A stretch of DNA of 64,000 nt from Lucinisca nassula (lineage: Eukaryota > Mollusca > Bivalvia > Lucinida > Lucinidae), in NCBI GenBank assembly GCA_963580285.1, contig OY757012.1, positions 164,660,652 to 164,724,651 of the forward strand, in the 5' to 3' direction. Positions 1 to 10,767 of the stretch are shown here, piece by piece; the first letter of the stretch is position 1; each line of letters begins with the position of its first letter. A program made the position numbers and the translations under genes. The notes beneath the pieces were generated by a model. That model was not told where the DNA came from. It saw nothing but the letters and a program-made list of their open reading frames with translations, and did not search any database.

Positions 1-270
1 GAAAGCTATATCAGAGTATGGCGCTGGCCGGGGGTATACGTGACCGACTGGTCACTTTCTCTAGTTTAGGATCTAGAGTCGGTAAAAAATAAAAATAAAC
101 ATAATGATAATATTGTGGATGACAGTAAATATGACAACGCTTTATAAATTTATTGAAATATCTGTACTATTTTGTAATGCATAACGTCACAACTGCCAAC
201 AGCGAGGGATATGACTTTAAATTTAATATGTTCCTTAAAAATGCCACTATACTATCCATTTAGCAATTCT
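1..270. other. unassigned AT-rich sequence
   Basis: No gene or recognised repeat is visible. If the FAM89-like exon at 6595 belongs to a gene starting left of the window, this is intron. A short inverted repeat (GTGACC/GGTCAC) lies near position 40. Confidence 0.4.
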
Positions 271-392
271 TTAACCCATTTTATACGGGAAACCCCAAAA
301 CAGTGGCAAACAGTGCAGGCCCAGATCAGACGTAACAGAATGCGGTGTCTGGTCGGGCCTACACTGTTTGCAAAAGTCCAGCTTTTTTTTTG
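271..392 (-). mobile_element. MITE T1, truncated
   Basis: Begins TTAA then CCCATTTTATACGGG, the right end of T1. It keeps the central hairpin (GCAGGCCCAGATCAGA and a diverged complement) but lacks the other terminus. Confidence 0.6.
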
Positions 393-429
393 GTCCCCTG
401 ACATTAGTCAAAGGGGATTATAGTAATGG

Positions 430-1150
430 GTTGGTATCGTACATCAGTCTGTCCGTCTGTAGACATAATCTTGACTCAGCAACTCCTCCTACAGTTTTCA
501 AGGGATTTTGATGAAATTTTCCCGTTATTGTTTCCATGACCTGAAGATGATCATATTTTATGAAGGTCATGCTCAACTGATTTTTACCAGAGTTATGGCC
601 CTTTGTCAGTTTTAGCCATTTTATCAACAGAAGTTCTTGTCTCCACCACTCCTCCTACAGTTTTCAAGGGATTTTGATAAAACTTTCCAGTTATTGTTCC
701 CATCACCTGAAAATGATCATATCTCATTGAGGTTGTGCTCGACTAATACTTACCAGAGTTATGGCCCTTTGTGAATTTTAGCCATTCTATCAACAGAAGT
801 TCTTGTCTCCGCAACTATTCCTACAGTTTTCAAGGGGTTTTGATGAAACTTTCCAGCTATTGTCCACATGACCTAAAGATGATCATATATTATCAAGGCC
901 ATGCTCGACCGCATTGGCCCTTTGTCACTTTTAGCCGTTTTATCAACGGCAGTTCTCCGCAACCTTTCCAACATTTTTGAAGAAATTTTGATGAAACTTT
1001 CCATTTATTGTTCCCATGGCTTGAAGATGCTCATATTTCGTGGCGGTCATTCTCAACTGATTTTTACCAGAGTTATGGCCCTTTGTCTGTTTTTGCCATT
1101 TTACAACAGAAATTCTTGTTTCCGCAACTCCCAAAACTATATTAGGTCAT
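430..1150. repeat. tandem repeat, ~160-bp unit, about 4.5 copies
   Basis: The block CTCCTACAGTTTTCAAGGG, a GATGAAACTTTCC segment, then ACCAGAGTTATGGCCCTTTG recurs near 480, 645, 812, 958 and 1122. Units are diverged. This resembles tandem blocks widespread in bivalve intergenic DNA. No coding potential is supported on either strand. Confidence 0.8.
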
Positions 1151-1164
1151 TTAAGAAATGAAAT

Positions 1165-1270
1165 TTATTTTTAGAAGTGACAAGGTGAGCTTTTGTGATC
1201 ACTTTTTGTCCGTTGTGCGTGCGTGTGTGCTTGCGTCCGTGCGTGCGTCCGTAAACAATTACAAATAAGT
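1165..1270 (+). repeat. leader segment before the satellite
   Basis: A GTGAGCTTTTGTGATC-type segment with a TGCGTGCGTGTGTGC-rich tract sits immediately upstream of the satellite. Similar leaders, rich in TCCGTCCG, precede other tandem arrays in this window (13300, 16800, 61320), suggesting that leader and array travel together as one dispersed unit. Confidence 0.5.
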
Positions 1271-4200
1271 ATATCTCTAATACCACATGGCCAATCTTGA
1301 TCAAATTTCATGTGAAGCATCATCAGGTAGGGGGAAAGGCTGCATAAGGTTTTTGGGCTGATCAAATTGGAATTCTGGTTGCCATGGCAACATATAGCTC
1401 CCATAGACTTATAATGGGAAAAATTAAAACAATCGTCTTCTCTGAAACCACAGGGCCCAGAGCTTAGATATTTAGCATGTAGCAATGGCCAGTGGTCACC
1501 TACATAATTCCTGCCAATCATGCCCCTGGGTTTCAAATGGGCCACGTCCCAGGGCCCCTTCGCTCCCATAGACTCATAATGGAAAAAAAAGCTTCAAAAA
1601 TCTTCTTCTCTGAAACCACAGGGCCAAGAGCTTAGATATTTTGCATGAAGCAACGGCAAGTGGTCACCTACAAAATTCCTGCCAATCATGCCTCTGGGGT
1701 CCAAACAGGCCACGCCCCAGGGCCCCTTAGTTCCTAAAGACTCATAATGGAAAAAAGCTCCAAAAAGCTTTTTCTCTGAAACCACAGGGACCAGAGCTGA
1801 GATATGTAGCAAAGGCAAGTGGTCACCTGCATAAATCCTGCCAATCATGCTCCTTGGGTCCAAATGGGCCACACCCCGGGGCCCCTTAGCTCCCATAGAC
1901 TCCTAATGGGAAAAAAGTTTCAAAAATCTTCTTCTCTGAAACCACAGGGCCCAGAGCTTAAATATTTAGCATGTAGCAACGGCAAGTGGTCACCAACATA
2001 ATTCCTGCCAAACATGCCCCTGGGGTCCAAATGGGCCACGCCCCAGGGCCCCTTATTTCCCATAGACTCCTAACGAAAAAAAGATTAAAAAATCTTCTCC
2101 TCTGAAACCACAGGGCCCAGAGCTTAGATATTTAGCAGGTAGCAATGGCATGTGGTCACCTACATAAATCCTGCCAATCATGCCCCTGGGGTCCAAATGG
2201 GCCCCAGCCCGGGGCCCCTTAGCTCCCATAGACTCCTAAGGAAAAAAGCTTCAAAAATCTCCTCCTCTGAAACCACAGGGCCCAGAGCTTAGATATTTAG
2301 CCGGTAGTAACAGCAAGTGTTCACCTACATAAATCCTGCCAATCATGCCCCTGGGGTCGAAATGGGCCACGCCCCGGGCGGGGCCCCTTAGCTCCCATTG
2401 ACTCTTAATGGAAAAAAAAAGCTTCAAAAATCTTCTTCTCTGAAACCACAGGGCCCAGAGCTTAGATATTTAGCATGTAGCAATGGCAAGTGGTCACCTA
2501 CATATTTCCTGATAATCATGTCCCTGGGGTCCAAATGGGCCACACCCGGGGCCCCTTAGCTCCCATAGACTCCTAATGGAAAAAAGCTTCAAAAATCTTC
2601 TTCTCTGAAACCTCAGGGCCCAGAGCTCCGATATTTAGCATGTAGCAACATCAAGAGGTCAACTACATAAATCCTGCCAATCATGCCCCTTGGGTCCAAA
2701 TGGGCCATGCCCCGGGCGGGGCCCTTTAGCTCCCATAGACTCCTAATGGAAAAAAAGCTTCAAAAATCTTCTCCTCTGAAACCACAGGGCCCAGAGCTTA
2801 GAAATTTAGCAAGTAGCAACGGCAAGTAGTCACCTACATAAATCCTGCCAATCATGCCCCTGGGGTCCAAATGGGCCTGGGGCCCTTTAGCTCCCATAGA
2901 CTCCTAATGGAAAAAAGCTTCAAAAATCTTCTTCTCTGAAACCACAGGGCCCAGAGCTTAGATATTTAGCATGTAGCAACGGCAAGTGGTCACCTACATA
3001 TTTCCTGATAATCATGACCCTGGGGTCCAAATGGGCCACGCCGCGGGGCCCCATAGCTCCCATAGACTCCTCATGGAAAAAAGCTTCAAAAATCTTCTCC
3101 TCTGAAACCACAGGGCCCAGTTCTCCGATATTTAGCACGTAGCAACATCAAGTGGTCATCCACATAAATCCTGCCAAGCATAATCCTGGGGTCCAAATGG
3201 TCCACGCCCTGGGACCCCTTAGATCCCATAGACTCCTAATTGAAAAACAAAGCTTCAAAAATCTTCTTCTCTGAAACCACAGGGCCCAGAGCTTAGATAT
3301 TTAGCATATAGCAACGGCAAGTGGTCACCTACATAAATCCTGCCAATCATGCCCCTGGGGTCCAAATGGGCCACGCCCCGGGGCCCCTTAGCTCTCATAG
3401 ACCCCTAATGGAAAAAAAGCTTCATAAATCTTCTCCTCGGAAACCACAGGGCCCAGAGCTTAGATATTTAGCAGGTAGCATGGCAAGTGGTCCAAATGGG
3501 CCACGCCCTGGGGCCCCTTAGCTCCCATAGACTCCTAATGGAAAAAAAGCTTAAAAAATCTTCTTCTCTGAAACCACAGGGCCCAGAGCTTAGATATTTA
3601 ACAAAAAGCAACGGCAAGTGGTCACCTACATAAATCCTGCCAATCATGCCCCTTGGGTCCAAATGGGCCACGCCCCTGGGCCCCTTAGCTCCCACAGACT
3701 CCTAATGGAAAAAGCTTCAAAATTCTTCTCCATGAAACCACAGGGCCCTGAGCTTAGATTTAGCAGGTAGCAACAGCAAGTGTTCACCTACATAAATCCG
3801 GCCAATCATGCCCCTTGAATCCAAAGGGCCCCTTAGCTCCCATAGACTCCTAATGGAAAAAAAGCTTCAAAAATCTTCTTCTCTGAAACCACTGGGCCCA
3901 GAGCTTAGATATTTAGCATGTAGCAATGGCAAGTGGTCACCTACATATTTCCTGATAATCATGCCCCTTGGGTCTAAATGGGCCACGCCCCAAGGCCCCT
4001 TAGCTCCCATGGACTCCTAATGGAAAAAAAGCTTCAAAAATCTTCTTCTCTGAAACCACAGGGCCCAGAGCTCCGATATTTAGCATGTAGCAACGGCAAG
4101 TGTTCATCTACATTAATCCTGCCAATCATGCCCCTGGGGTCCAAATGGGCCACGCCCTGGGGCCCCTTAGGTCCCCTAGACACCTAATGGAAAAAAAGCT

Positions 4201-5250
4201 TCAAAAATCTTCTTCTCTGAAACCACAGGGCCCAGCGCTTAGATATTTAGCATATAGCAACGGCAAGTGGTCACCTACATAAATCCTGCCAATCATGCCC
4301 CTGGGGTCCAAATGGGCCACGCCCCAAGGCCCCTTAGCTCTCATAGACTCCTAATGGAAAAAAAAAGCTTCAAAAATCTTCTCCTCGGAAACCACAGGGC
4401 CCAGAGCTTAGATATTTAGCAGGTAGCATGGCAAGTGGTCACCTACATAAATCCTGCCATTCATGCCCCTTGGGTCCAAATGGGCCACGCCCCGGGTGGG
4501 GCCCCTTAGCTCCCATAGACTCCTAATGGAAAAAAGGCTTAAAAAATCTTCTTCTCTGAAAACACAGGGCCCAGAGCTTAGATATTTAGCATGTAGCAAC
4601 GGTAAGTGGTCATCTACATAAATCCTGCCAATCATGCCCATGGGGTCCAAATGGGCCACCCCCCGGGGCCCCTTAGCTCCCATAGACTCTTAATGGAAAA
4701 AAGCTTAAAAATTCTTCCTCTCTGAAACCACAGGGCCCAGGTCACCTACATAAATCCTGCCAATCATGCCCCTTGGGCCAGAATTGGCCACACCCATGGC
4801 CCATTAACTACCATGCATGGACTTAAAATGGAAAAAAAAAAACTTGAAAAATATTCTTCTGTGAAACCATAAGGCCCAGAGCTTAGGTATTTAGCATGAA
4901 GCAACATGGAGATGTTGCCTACATGAATCCTGCCTGAGTCTTGCCCCTGGAATTCAAATTGACCAAATCCTGTGGCTTCTTAACTCCAATAAACTTATAA
5001 TGGAAAAAACAAAAAGCTTTAAAAATCTTCTTCTCTGAAACCATGAAGTACTGACCTTAGATATTTAGTATATAGCAACATAAAAATTGTCGCCTACATA
5101 AATCCTGCCAACCATGCCCTTTGGGTCAAAATTGACCTATATTGGACTTATACTGGAAAAAAAAATCAAAATTCTTCTCCAAAGCCATAAGGCCCAGAGC
5201 TCAGATATTTAGTATGTAGCAATGTCAAGTGGTCTTCTACACTTATGATT
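1270..5250. repeat. satellite array, ~167-bp monomer, about 24 copies
   Basis: The landmark CCACAGGGCCCAGAGCTTAG recurs about every 160-170 bp (near 1449, 1616, 1782, 1942, 2109, 2273, 2446 and onward to 4728), followed by diverged copies to about 5250. Monomers contain a GTGGTCACCTACATAAATCC block and a GC-rich GCCCCGGGGCCCC block. The period is close to nucleosomal length. Copies after 4740 are more diverged, as expected at an array edge. Short minus-strand ORFs span monomers but shift frame between units, so I do not regard the array as coding. Confidence 0.9.
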
Positions 5251-5289
5251 TTCTGGTACACAGGTGAGCAATATAGGGCCATTGGGCCC

Positions 5290-5700
5290 TCTTGCTCTGC
5301 AGTTCATGGAAGTATGAACGCAGTGGGTCGCGTGCAAAGTAAATGAGCCCCGAAGGGGTTCATGTAAACTTTGCTTGTGACCCACTGTCGTTCATACTTT
5401 CATGAAAAGCAGAAAAATTAAGTTTATTTTTTATATTTACATTATTTGCCCCTCATCACTTGGCGAAAAAAAGCTTGTAGGGCAAACTTTTAAAGCTGAA
5501 AAGCATTTACACGCTGTTTTTCTACAATGAGCGGAGCAGCGTTGACGTCATCAAGGCCCGTAGAGAACAATGGTTTAGAATGACGTCACTTAACGTCACT
5601 GAAAATCATGTGATTCGATGCGTTCATGCAAGTATGAACGCAATTGTTTTCTATAGGTTTACATTAGACTTTACACTGGAAATGTAAATATATACATGTA
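5290..5700 (+). mobile_element. MITE M, ~400 bp, copy 1
   Basis: Near-identical in layout to 26514-26868. Both ends carry a GTTCATG(G/C)AAGTATGAACGCA palindrome, and the interior holds TTTGCCCCTCATCACT and GACGTCA motifs. A GAGCCCCGAAGGGGTTC hairpin lies near the left end. No ORF. Confidence 0.7.
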
Positions 5701-5751
5701 TATTATAGACATGTTTCACATACTGACATTTCAAACGTCGGGGGGACACTT

Positions 5752-5872
5752 GGCCTGCAGCCTTTTATTCAAATAAAATTTGAAGAAAACACAACCTAAC
5801 ACCCCTAAATTTTGAAATGGATTTGGGCTGTATACAAGGTGGAAGGTTCCATTTGGTACAAAAAGGGTTAAA
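5752..5872 (-). mobile_element. MITE T1, left-end fragment
   Basis: Ends GGTACAAAAAGGGTTAA, the T1 left terminus in reverse orientation, and contains the ACACCCCTAAATTTTGAAATGG segment shared by all T1 copies. The hairpin and other terminus are missing. Confidence 0.65.
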
Positions 5873-6015
5873 CATTTTACACATGTTTCATGTACCTGCA
5901 AATGTTCACTGAAGTACATGTATATATAACTTCAGCTATTTTATATTTTTTACACAAGACAACACTGAGCAGAGGGTTCTCAACCAAAGCTTGTATTGTG
6001 TTCCCGGTCAAAAGA

Positions 6016-6242
6016 TTAAACTCTTTTTGTACCAAATGAAATCTTCCTCCTTATATATAGCTGGAGTCCATTTCAAAATTTAGGGGTGTCAGGTTGTTTT
6101 CATCAATATTTATTTGGAAAATGGCTTAACTTTTCGCAAACATTGTAGGCCCTGATCAGACGCCGCGTTCTGTGGCTTCTGATCTGGGCCTGCACTGTTT
6201 GCCAACTACCCATTTTGGGGGTTCCGGTACAAACTTGGTTGA
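6016..6242 (+). mobile_element. MITE T1 (TTAA-flanked, piggyBac-like)
   Basis: Begins TTAA-CTCTTTTTGTACC and ends GGTACAAACTTGGTTGA. The core carries the GTAGGCCCTGATCAGACGCC stem and a partly decayed complement. TTAA targets and CCC-starting termini are known features of the piggyBac superfamily; the assignment is inferred from that alone, as no transposase is present. Confidence 0.7.
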
Positions 6243-6349
6243 TAACCATAGAACCATTTATCATTGGCTGAATAGTTATAAATTCAGGACATTGTAAGAA
6301 CAATTTCATTTATTACTTGCTGATTTTACCAGTTGCTTGTGATGATTTG

Positions 6350-6533
6350 TTTGTTTGAATTGAGATTTAACGTCCCCGTCAACACGATTTAGGTCATTTT
6401 GAGATGTTGCTTCCAATTTTGTGGGACTTTTACCTTGCATTGAGATGAAGCGACAGCGCACAAAATTGGAAGCAACGTCTGCAAATTACCTATACAGTGT
6501 TGACAGAGACGTTAAAACCACAAATCAAACAAA
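6350..6533. repeat. inverted pair of SINE-B 3' tails
   Basis: Left half reads as the reverse complement of the SINE-B tail (TTTAACGTCCCCGTCAACAC) and right half as the forward tail (AAATTGGAAGCAACGTC...GTTGACAGAGACGTTAAAACC). The arms are about 80 bp with a short centre near 6445. It lies just upstream of the FAM89-like exon. Confidence 0.75.
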
Positions 6534-6594
6534 TCTGCTTTGGCACCCATTTATAGCTTTATAAAGAGGTTGTGGTGTATTTGTTACATTGCAG

Positions 6595-6885
6595 GCCGGA
6601 CTAAGAAAACTGGATGTTTCTCTCTTATACCAGTTGTGGACACTTCATGAGGCTATACAAGAATTCAAGAGTATAATGCAGGACCGCTACTCTGATGTTG
6701 GCTCCGAGTACTCGTATGGACTGAGTAGCAGAACAAGTTCAATAACTAGTATAGATTCTGTAGATTTGTATGATGATTATCGATTACAGTCAGATCCGTC
6801 ACTGTACTCATTACAGGGTAGTACGACAAGCTTGATACAGCAAATAGAAGAACTTAAGAACAGAGCAGAAGCTGAGTTTAACTAA
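6595..6885 (+). CDS. FAM89/LRAP25-like adaptor, C-terminal coding exon
   Basis: The exon follows a pyrimidine-rich acceptor (TTTGTTACATTGCAG, AG at 6593-6594) and reads 96 codons to TAA at 6883-6885. Its first residues, AGLRKLDVSLLYQLWTLHEA, match the conserved leucine-rich block of FAM89A/B (human form, from memory, LRQLDMSLLCQLWSLYES). The rest is serine- and aspartate-rich and ends with a short charged helix (QQIEELKNRAEAEFN). FAM89B (LRAP25) is known as a cytoplasmic adaptor linking LIMK1 and MRCK kinases at lamellipodial actin; that role here rests on homology. LURAP1 proteins share the leucine-rich block but match less well. The 5' exon was not found in 1-6594 and may lie outside the window. 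A T1 MITE begins 8 bp after the stop. Confidence 0.78.
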   Translation, partial: AGLRKLDVSLLYQLWTLHEAIQEFKSIMQDRYSDVGSEYSYGLSSRTSSITSIDSVDLYDDYRLQSDPSLYSLQGSTTSLIQQIEELKNRAEAEFN

Positions 6886-6893
6886 GTCCAATA

Positions 6894-7124
6894 TTGAACC
6901 CTTTTTGTACCAAAATGGAATCTTCCTCCTTATATATAGCAGGAGTCCATTTTAAAATTTAGGGGTGTCAGGTTGTGATTTCACCAAAATTTATTTGGAA
7001 AATGACTGTACTTTTAGCAAACAGTGGAGGCCCTGATCAGACGCCGCGTTCTGCGGCGTCTGATCTGGGCCTCCACTGTTTGCCTGGGTACCCGTTTGAG
7101 GGTTTCTGGTACAAAATAAGTTAA
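6894..7124 (+). mobile_element. MITE T1 with a near-perfect central hairpin
   Basis: Left end TTGA-ACCCTTTTTGTACC, right end GGTACAAAATAAGTTAA. Central arms of about 30 bp (7020-7080) pair except for T7034 against T7066. It starts 8 bp after the FAM89-like stop, so it probably forms the start of that 3'UTR. Confidence 0.8.
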
Positions 7125-7240
7125 TATCCTTTAGAATACAAAGCGTTCTGCGGCGTCTGATCTGGGCCTCCACTGTTTGCCAGGGTACCCGTTTTAGGGT
7201 TTCTGGTACAAAATGGGTTCATATCCTTTAGAATACAAAG
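7125..7240 (+). repeat. 97-bp tandem duplication of the T1 right half
   Basis: From about 7144 the sequence repeats 7047-7143 (GTTCTGCGGCGTC through GAATACAAAGC). The duplicated segment starts inside the hairpin loop, so the second copy has only one arm. Confidence 0.8.
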
Positions 7241-7254
7241 CAATAGATAAGGTG

Positions 7255-7402
7255 GGTATTTTATGATAATTGAAGGATAGTTTTCCTTATTTCTGCATGT
7301 AGATATGTTGTGGGTATTCGTTAGAACTGCCTCAGTGAGGCAACACATTTTTATGGAGAATGGACAAAAATTATCCTTCGTTTATTATCAAATAACTACC
7401 TT
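7255..7402 (+). mobile_element. H-type hairpin MITE, variant termini
   Basis: Inverted flanks GATAATTGAAGGATAG and ATTATCCTTCG surround a GTGGGTATTCGTTAGAACTGCCTC stem whose second arm is partly deleted. The flanks differ from H and H2 but match 63020-63140. Confidence 0.5.
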
Positions 7403-7866
7403 TTCTGTTACTGCTGTAATTAACACAGAGATTAACATTTGGTTGCGGATTTGCCTCTGTTTCAGAATATATTTTTTTCAGAGAAAATTAAAAAAATAGT
7501 ATAAATATACCAGATTTGTTCCAGTGTGCCAGAATCTGATATCCTTTGAAGTGGAATACAGAGATTTTCTCTTCTCAATAATGTGTTTTCACTATAATTA
7601 TCAATTTATGTAGAAATCCTTTCACAGTCCAGGTTGTTAACCCTCTGATGTAAAGTGTCAAAATTTAGAGTGATGTGATCCAGAGCTGCAGTGTTTGTTG
7701 CTGTTTTACTGTTGAGTATCTGATGCAGTCACTCATTGTCATGTAATCTGGTTAAATTTGTTTTTAAGTTGAAGGATGATTAAGGGGATTGTTTTCTGTT
7801 GGCTTTCCCATAAACTAACCCCTCTGAATGAAAATTGTTTTACTCTTAAAGGAAAGAATTTACTCT
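7403..7866. other. no recognised feature
   Basis: AT-rich sequence with no supported exon or repeat. It could be 3'UTR or intergenic DNA downstream of the FAM89-like gene. Confidence 0.4.
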
Positions 7867-8101
7867 TTAACCCATTTTGTACCGGAATGCCCAAAATGGG
7901 TACCAGGGCAAACAGTGCAGGCCCAGATCAGATGCCACAGAACGTGGCATCTGATCAGGGCCTACACTGTTTGCAAAAAGTTCAGCCATTTTTCAAATAG
8001 ATTTTGATGAAAACATGACCTGACACCCCTAAATTTTTAAATGGACACCTGCTACATGTATATACAAGGTGGAAGATTTGATTTGGTACAAAAAGGGTTA
8101 A
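7867..8101 (-). mobile_element. MITE T1
   Basis: TTAA at 7867-7870 and 8098-8101, with CCCATTTTGTACC and GGTACAAAAAGGG termini. The stem has T-A pairs where the copy at 6894 has C-G (GATGCC/GGCATC versus GACGCC/GGCGTC). The right TTAA is also the left TTAA of the next element. Confidence 0.85.
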
Positions 8102-8309
8102 CCCTAATTATGCTGTTCATGACAACCCTATCTTTTCAAACAGTGTAGATCCAGATCAGATGGCTTCTGAAGAAGCCATCTGATCAGGATCTACACTGTT
8201 TGACATTCAGTTTATGAATTTGTAAGAATAAATTACATCAAGTAATCTGATTGGTTCAAAGTCAGAAATGGGTGTGGCATAACTGAATATTCAGCAAGAG
8301 AAGGGTTAA
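8098..8309 (-). mobile_element. MITE T2 (TTAA-flanked)
   Basis: TTAA at 8098-8101 and 8306-8309; termini CCCTAATTATGCTG and CAGCAAGAGAAGGG. Central arms 8137-8168/8171-8202 form a 32-bp stem with a single A.A mismatch (A8153, A8186). T2 termini differ from T1, yet the stem is of the same type. Confidence 0.85.
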
Positions 8310-8369
8310 GAGTAGATTCCTATTGATAAGAGGGATAGTCATAGTCTTGAAAGATATGCCTGCCCTGAA

Positions 8370-8525
8370 TTGGTAAATGTCATAAATTGTTAGCGTTTTT
8401 CTTATCCGAAAAGTACTGATATTTTGTTTTATTTCTGCATGAAAACATATGTTGTGGGTATTTGACATGCTTCTAACGAGTACCCACAGCATGTTTTTGT
8501 GCAGAAATAATTTTTAAAAAAATAC
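8370..8525 (+). mobile_element. H-type hairpin MITE, decayed
   Basis: Flanks TTTTATTTCTGCATG and GTGCAGAAATAA are inverted. The centre keeps GTTGTGGGTATTTG on the left and CTAACGAGTACCCACAGC on the right, with part of the left arm lost. Confidence 0.55.
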
Positions 8526-8763
8526 GAGTCAGCGCATGCCAAAACCTACAAGAAGGCTTGAGCGACCAGCGGAGACTCAGATCAGCCTGCACATTCTTGC
8601 AGTCTGATCAGTCTTCGCTGATCGCATGTACACTACTATAGGCTTATATCTAAGCAAGGATACATAAGCAAAAGATCTTGTCATAGTGGACGGGTGCACA
8701 GGCTGATTTGAGTCTCTGCTGGTTGCACTGGTCTTATTGTATGTTTTGTCATGCGCCGGCTCA
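8526..8763 (+). mobile_element. MITE P4
   Basis: Inverted termini GAGTCAGCGCATGCCAAAACC and GTTTTGTCATGCGCCGGCTC. It contains two GATCAG palindromes: AGACTCAGATCAGCCTGC with its complement near 8570-8620, and a partial second one near 8700. Confidence 0.75.
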
Positions 8764-9056
8764 TATATGGATACCCCCACTTATCTGGGGCTATGTGTTA
8801 GTGTTACTATGGTCTTCATAAGAGCTGTTATCTATTCTTTCAAGGGAACTGATACCAATGTGAGACTTGTCTCGACACCAATGACAAACATTTTTAAGGC
8901 GACTTGCTGCACCTTGAAGGGAGGAACTTTTTTGCGAAACTAGTTATGTCCCCTCTATCAGTAGCGGTATAGAAGTCGCAGATAAGATTGACTAGGCGGA
9001 GCTATTCAGGTGTTGTCAATATATGTCAAATTCGCTGAGCTCACCAGGAGATTTGG

Positions 9057-9355
9057 CCCCCGCCCATCGGGGCTTGAAGAAATATATGGGCTGCATGATG
9101 CTTCCACGCCGAGCTGAATCTGACCTGCACACGAGTACTGGTAAACCGCTTAGTGTATCTAAGCCTGCCCAGGCAAAGCGGTGCGCACGAGTCGGACCGT
9201 CCATGCTTATAAACCCTATTGGTTTCATTGGGAGACAGGGCTTGAGATGTCATTTCTTCTCAATATCGGGTAAAAGTCCCACAAAATTGGAAGCAACGTT
9301 TCCAAAATGACCTTTACAATGTTGACGGGGACGTTAAACCTCAAATCAAACAAAT
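9057..9355 (+). mobile_element. SINE-B, full length, 15-bp target duplication
   Basis: Direct repeats CACCAGGAGA(T/C)TTGG at 9042-9056 and 9356-9370 bound the element. It begins CCCCCGCCCATCGGGGCTTG, passes GGTAAACCGCTTAG and TAAGCCTGCCCAGGCAAAG, and ends GACGGGGACGTTAAACCTC plus an AAATCAAACAAA tail. No clear tRNA A/B boxes are seen in the head, so its origin is open, but the duplication shows retroposition. Confidence 0.9.
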
Positions 9356-9464
9356 CACCAGGAGACTTGGTAGAGTGCTTTTCGCATGCTTTCTACAAAT
9401 GGCCATAGCTTGTTTGTGTTACAGCTGAATACACACAATCAGGTGACTTGATTTACCTTTTTCT

Positions 9465-9468
<4 letters not shown>

Positions 9469-9503
<35 letters not shown>

Positions 9504-9721
9504 GTTTGGGTTTTACGGCCCTTTCAAGATTATTTCACTCATATCGAGCCGATCGTTAATCAGAGGTGGGCGAAAACCGGAGTACCCGGAGAAAAACCAC
9601 CTGACCTTCCGTTGCAGAACTTGGCGTCTCACACGTGGCCCGAGCGAGGCTCGAACCTACGGCGGTGAGAGACCTAATGACTAAGAGTCAGCGCTCTTAT
9701 CCACTAGGCCACGGAGGCCCG
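9469..9721 (-). mobile_element. SINE-E (tRNA-derived, poly-A tail)
   Basis: A 15-bp direct repeat (TACCTTTTTCTTGAT) at 9454-9468 and 9722-9736 flanks it. Read on the minus strand, the tRNA-like head has A-box GTGGCCTAGTGGATAAGAGC and B-box GGTTCGAGCCTC; the body ends GGGCCGTAAAACCC and a tail seen here as a run of more than 30 T. The long unbroken tail suggests a recent insertion. Confidence 0.92.
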
Positions 9722-9886
9722 TACCTTTTTCTTGATAGAACATTCCAAAGGCAGGTACAAACGATAGCTCTGCCTAGTCTGCGACTACTATACACTCTTA
9801 GTAGCATATTCTTTCCTTTAAAAGTTTACCGCTTTATTGGAATGACAAAATTTACGGGAAATACAATAGAAAGTCACAAAAGTGGT

Positions 9887-10089
9887 TTAACCCTTATCCT
9901 GCTGAATAAGCCACACCCATTTCTGAGTTTAAACCAATCAGATTACTTGATGTAATTTTTCCCAACAAATTCATACACTGAATGTCACAGTGTAGATCCT
10001 GATCAGATGGCTTCTTCAGAAGCCATCTGATCTGGATCTACACTGTATGCAAAGACAGGGGTTGTCGTGAACAGCAGGATAAGGGTTAA
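9887..10089 (+). mobile_element. MITE T2
   Basis: TTAA at 9887-9890 and 10086-10089; termini CCCTTATCCTGCTGAA and GAACAGCAGGATAAGGG. The core stem GTAGATCCTGATCAGATGGC pairs with its complement except for one T.T site. Confidence 0.9.
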
Positions 10090-10237
10090 CTTATAAAAAT
10101 GGCACAGAATATGGCCAAGTGCAACCATTTTCCTGAAATATGAATTGATGTTTGTCATGTCAGCATCTTGGGCAAACCACATGTATGTGTCTTTTATTTT
10201 CTTAAACTGTCAATCATCACATTTGCAGATATCATTT

Positions 10238-10419
10238 GAGCCAGCACATGACAAAACCTACAATAATATGTGCACCCACCGAAGACTCCGATCAGCCTGT
10301 ACATCTGTGCAGTCTGATCAGAATCTATGTTGTGCATGCTTATGCTCCTTGATGCGCAGGCTGATCTGATTTTTCGCTGGGCGCACATGTAAGTTGTAGG
10401 AAATGCTGTGCCCCGGCTC
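10238..10419 (+). mobile_element. MITE P4, shortened
   Basis: Starts GAGCCAGCACATGACAAAACC and ends GCCCCGGCTC. The hairpin is GAAGACTCCGATCAGCCTG with a diverged complement; the second half is deleted relative to 10768-11003. Confidence 0.75.
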
Positions 10420-10767
10420 ATTTTCAAATGTGTTTGTTACATGTATATTTTTCGGAGAAGAAAAAAAAGGCCTGACATTATATACGAATTGTCTGAAGGG
10501 CAGACAACTTGCATGCAATGGCAAGCCTTGTTTTCTCTAAAAGTAATTTTGAAGATGAAAGTGGTGTCTGCTCTAAAATGTCTGTGGTATTTTAAGGGTT
10601 AAAATTATGTTAGCCCTGAAAGTGCCATGCAAAGTTCTTTAGCAGATGTCTTTCAATTGTGATTTTTCAAAGTAAATCAGACTTGACCTTTCATGTGAAT
10701 CCTCTTCCAAAAGATGCTTCGCATCAAGTTTGATTTTCTCTGAAAGAGAACATAAGAGAATTTAAAT
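10420..10767. other. no recognised feature
   Basis: AT-rich spacer between two P4 copies. No exon is supported. Confidence 0.4.

Noticed and set aside
1594..4683. Repeated minus-strand ORFs (MGAKGPRGVAHLDPRG type) in the satellite
   Set aside because: They come from the tandem monomers; frame shifts between units and no start, splice or homology support a gene.
1270..5250. Array-like spacing that might suggest a CRISPR
   Set aside because: The whole monomer repeats without unique spacers, and the sequence is eukaryotic; it is a satellite.
9448..9684. ORF beginning in the poly-T tract
   Set aside because: It is made from the SINE-E tail and body read in the wrong direction.
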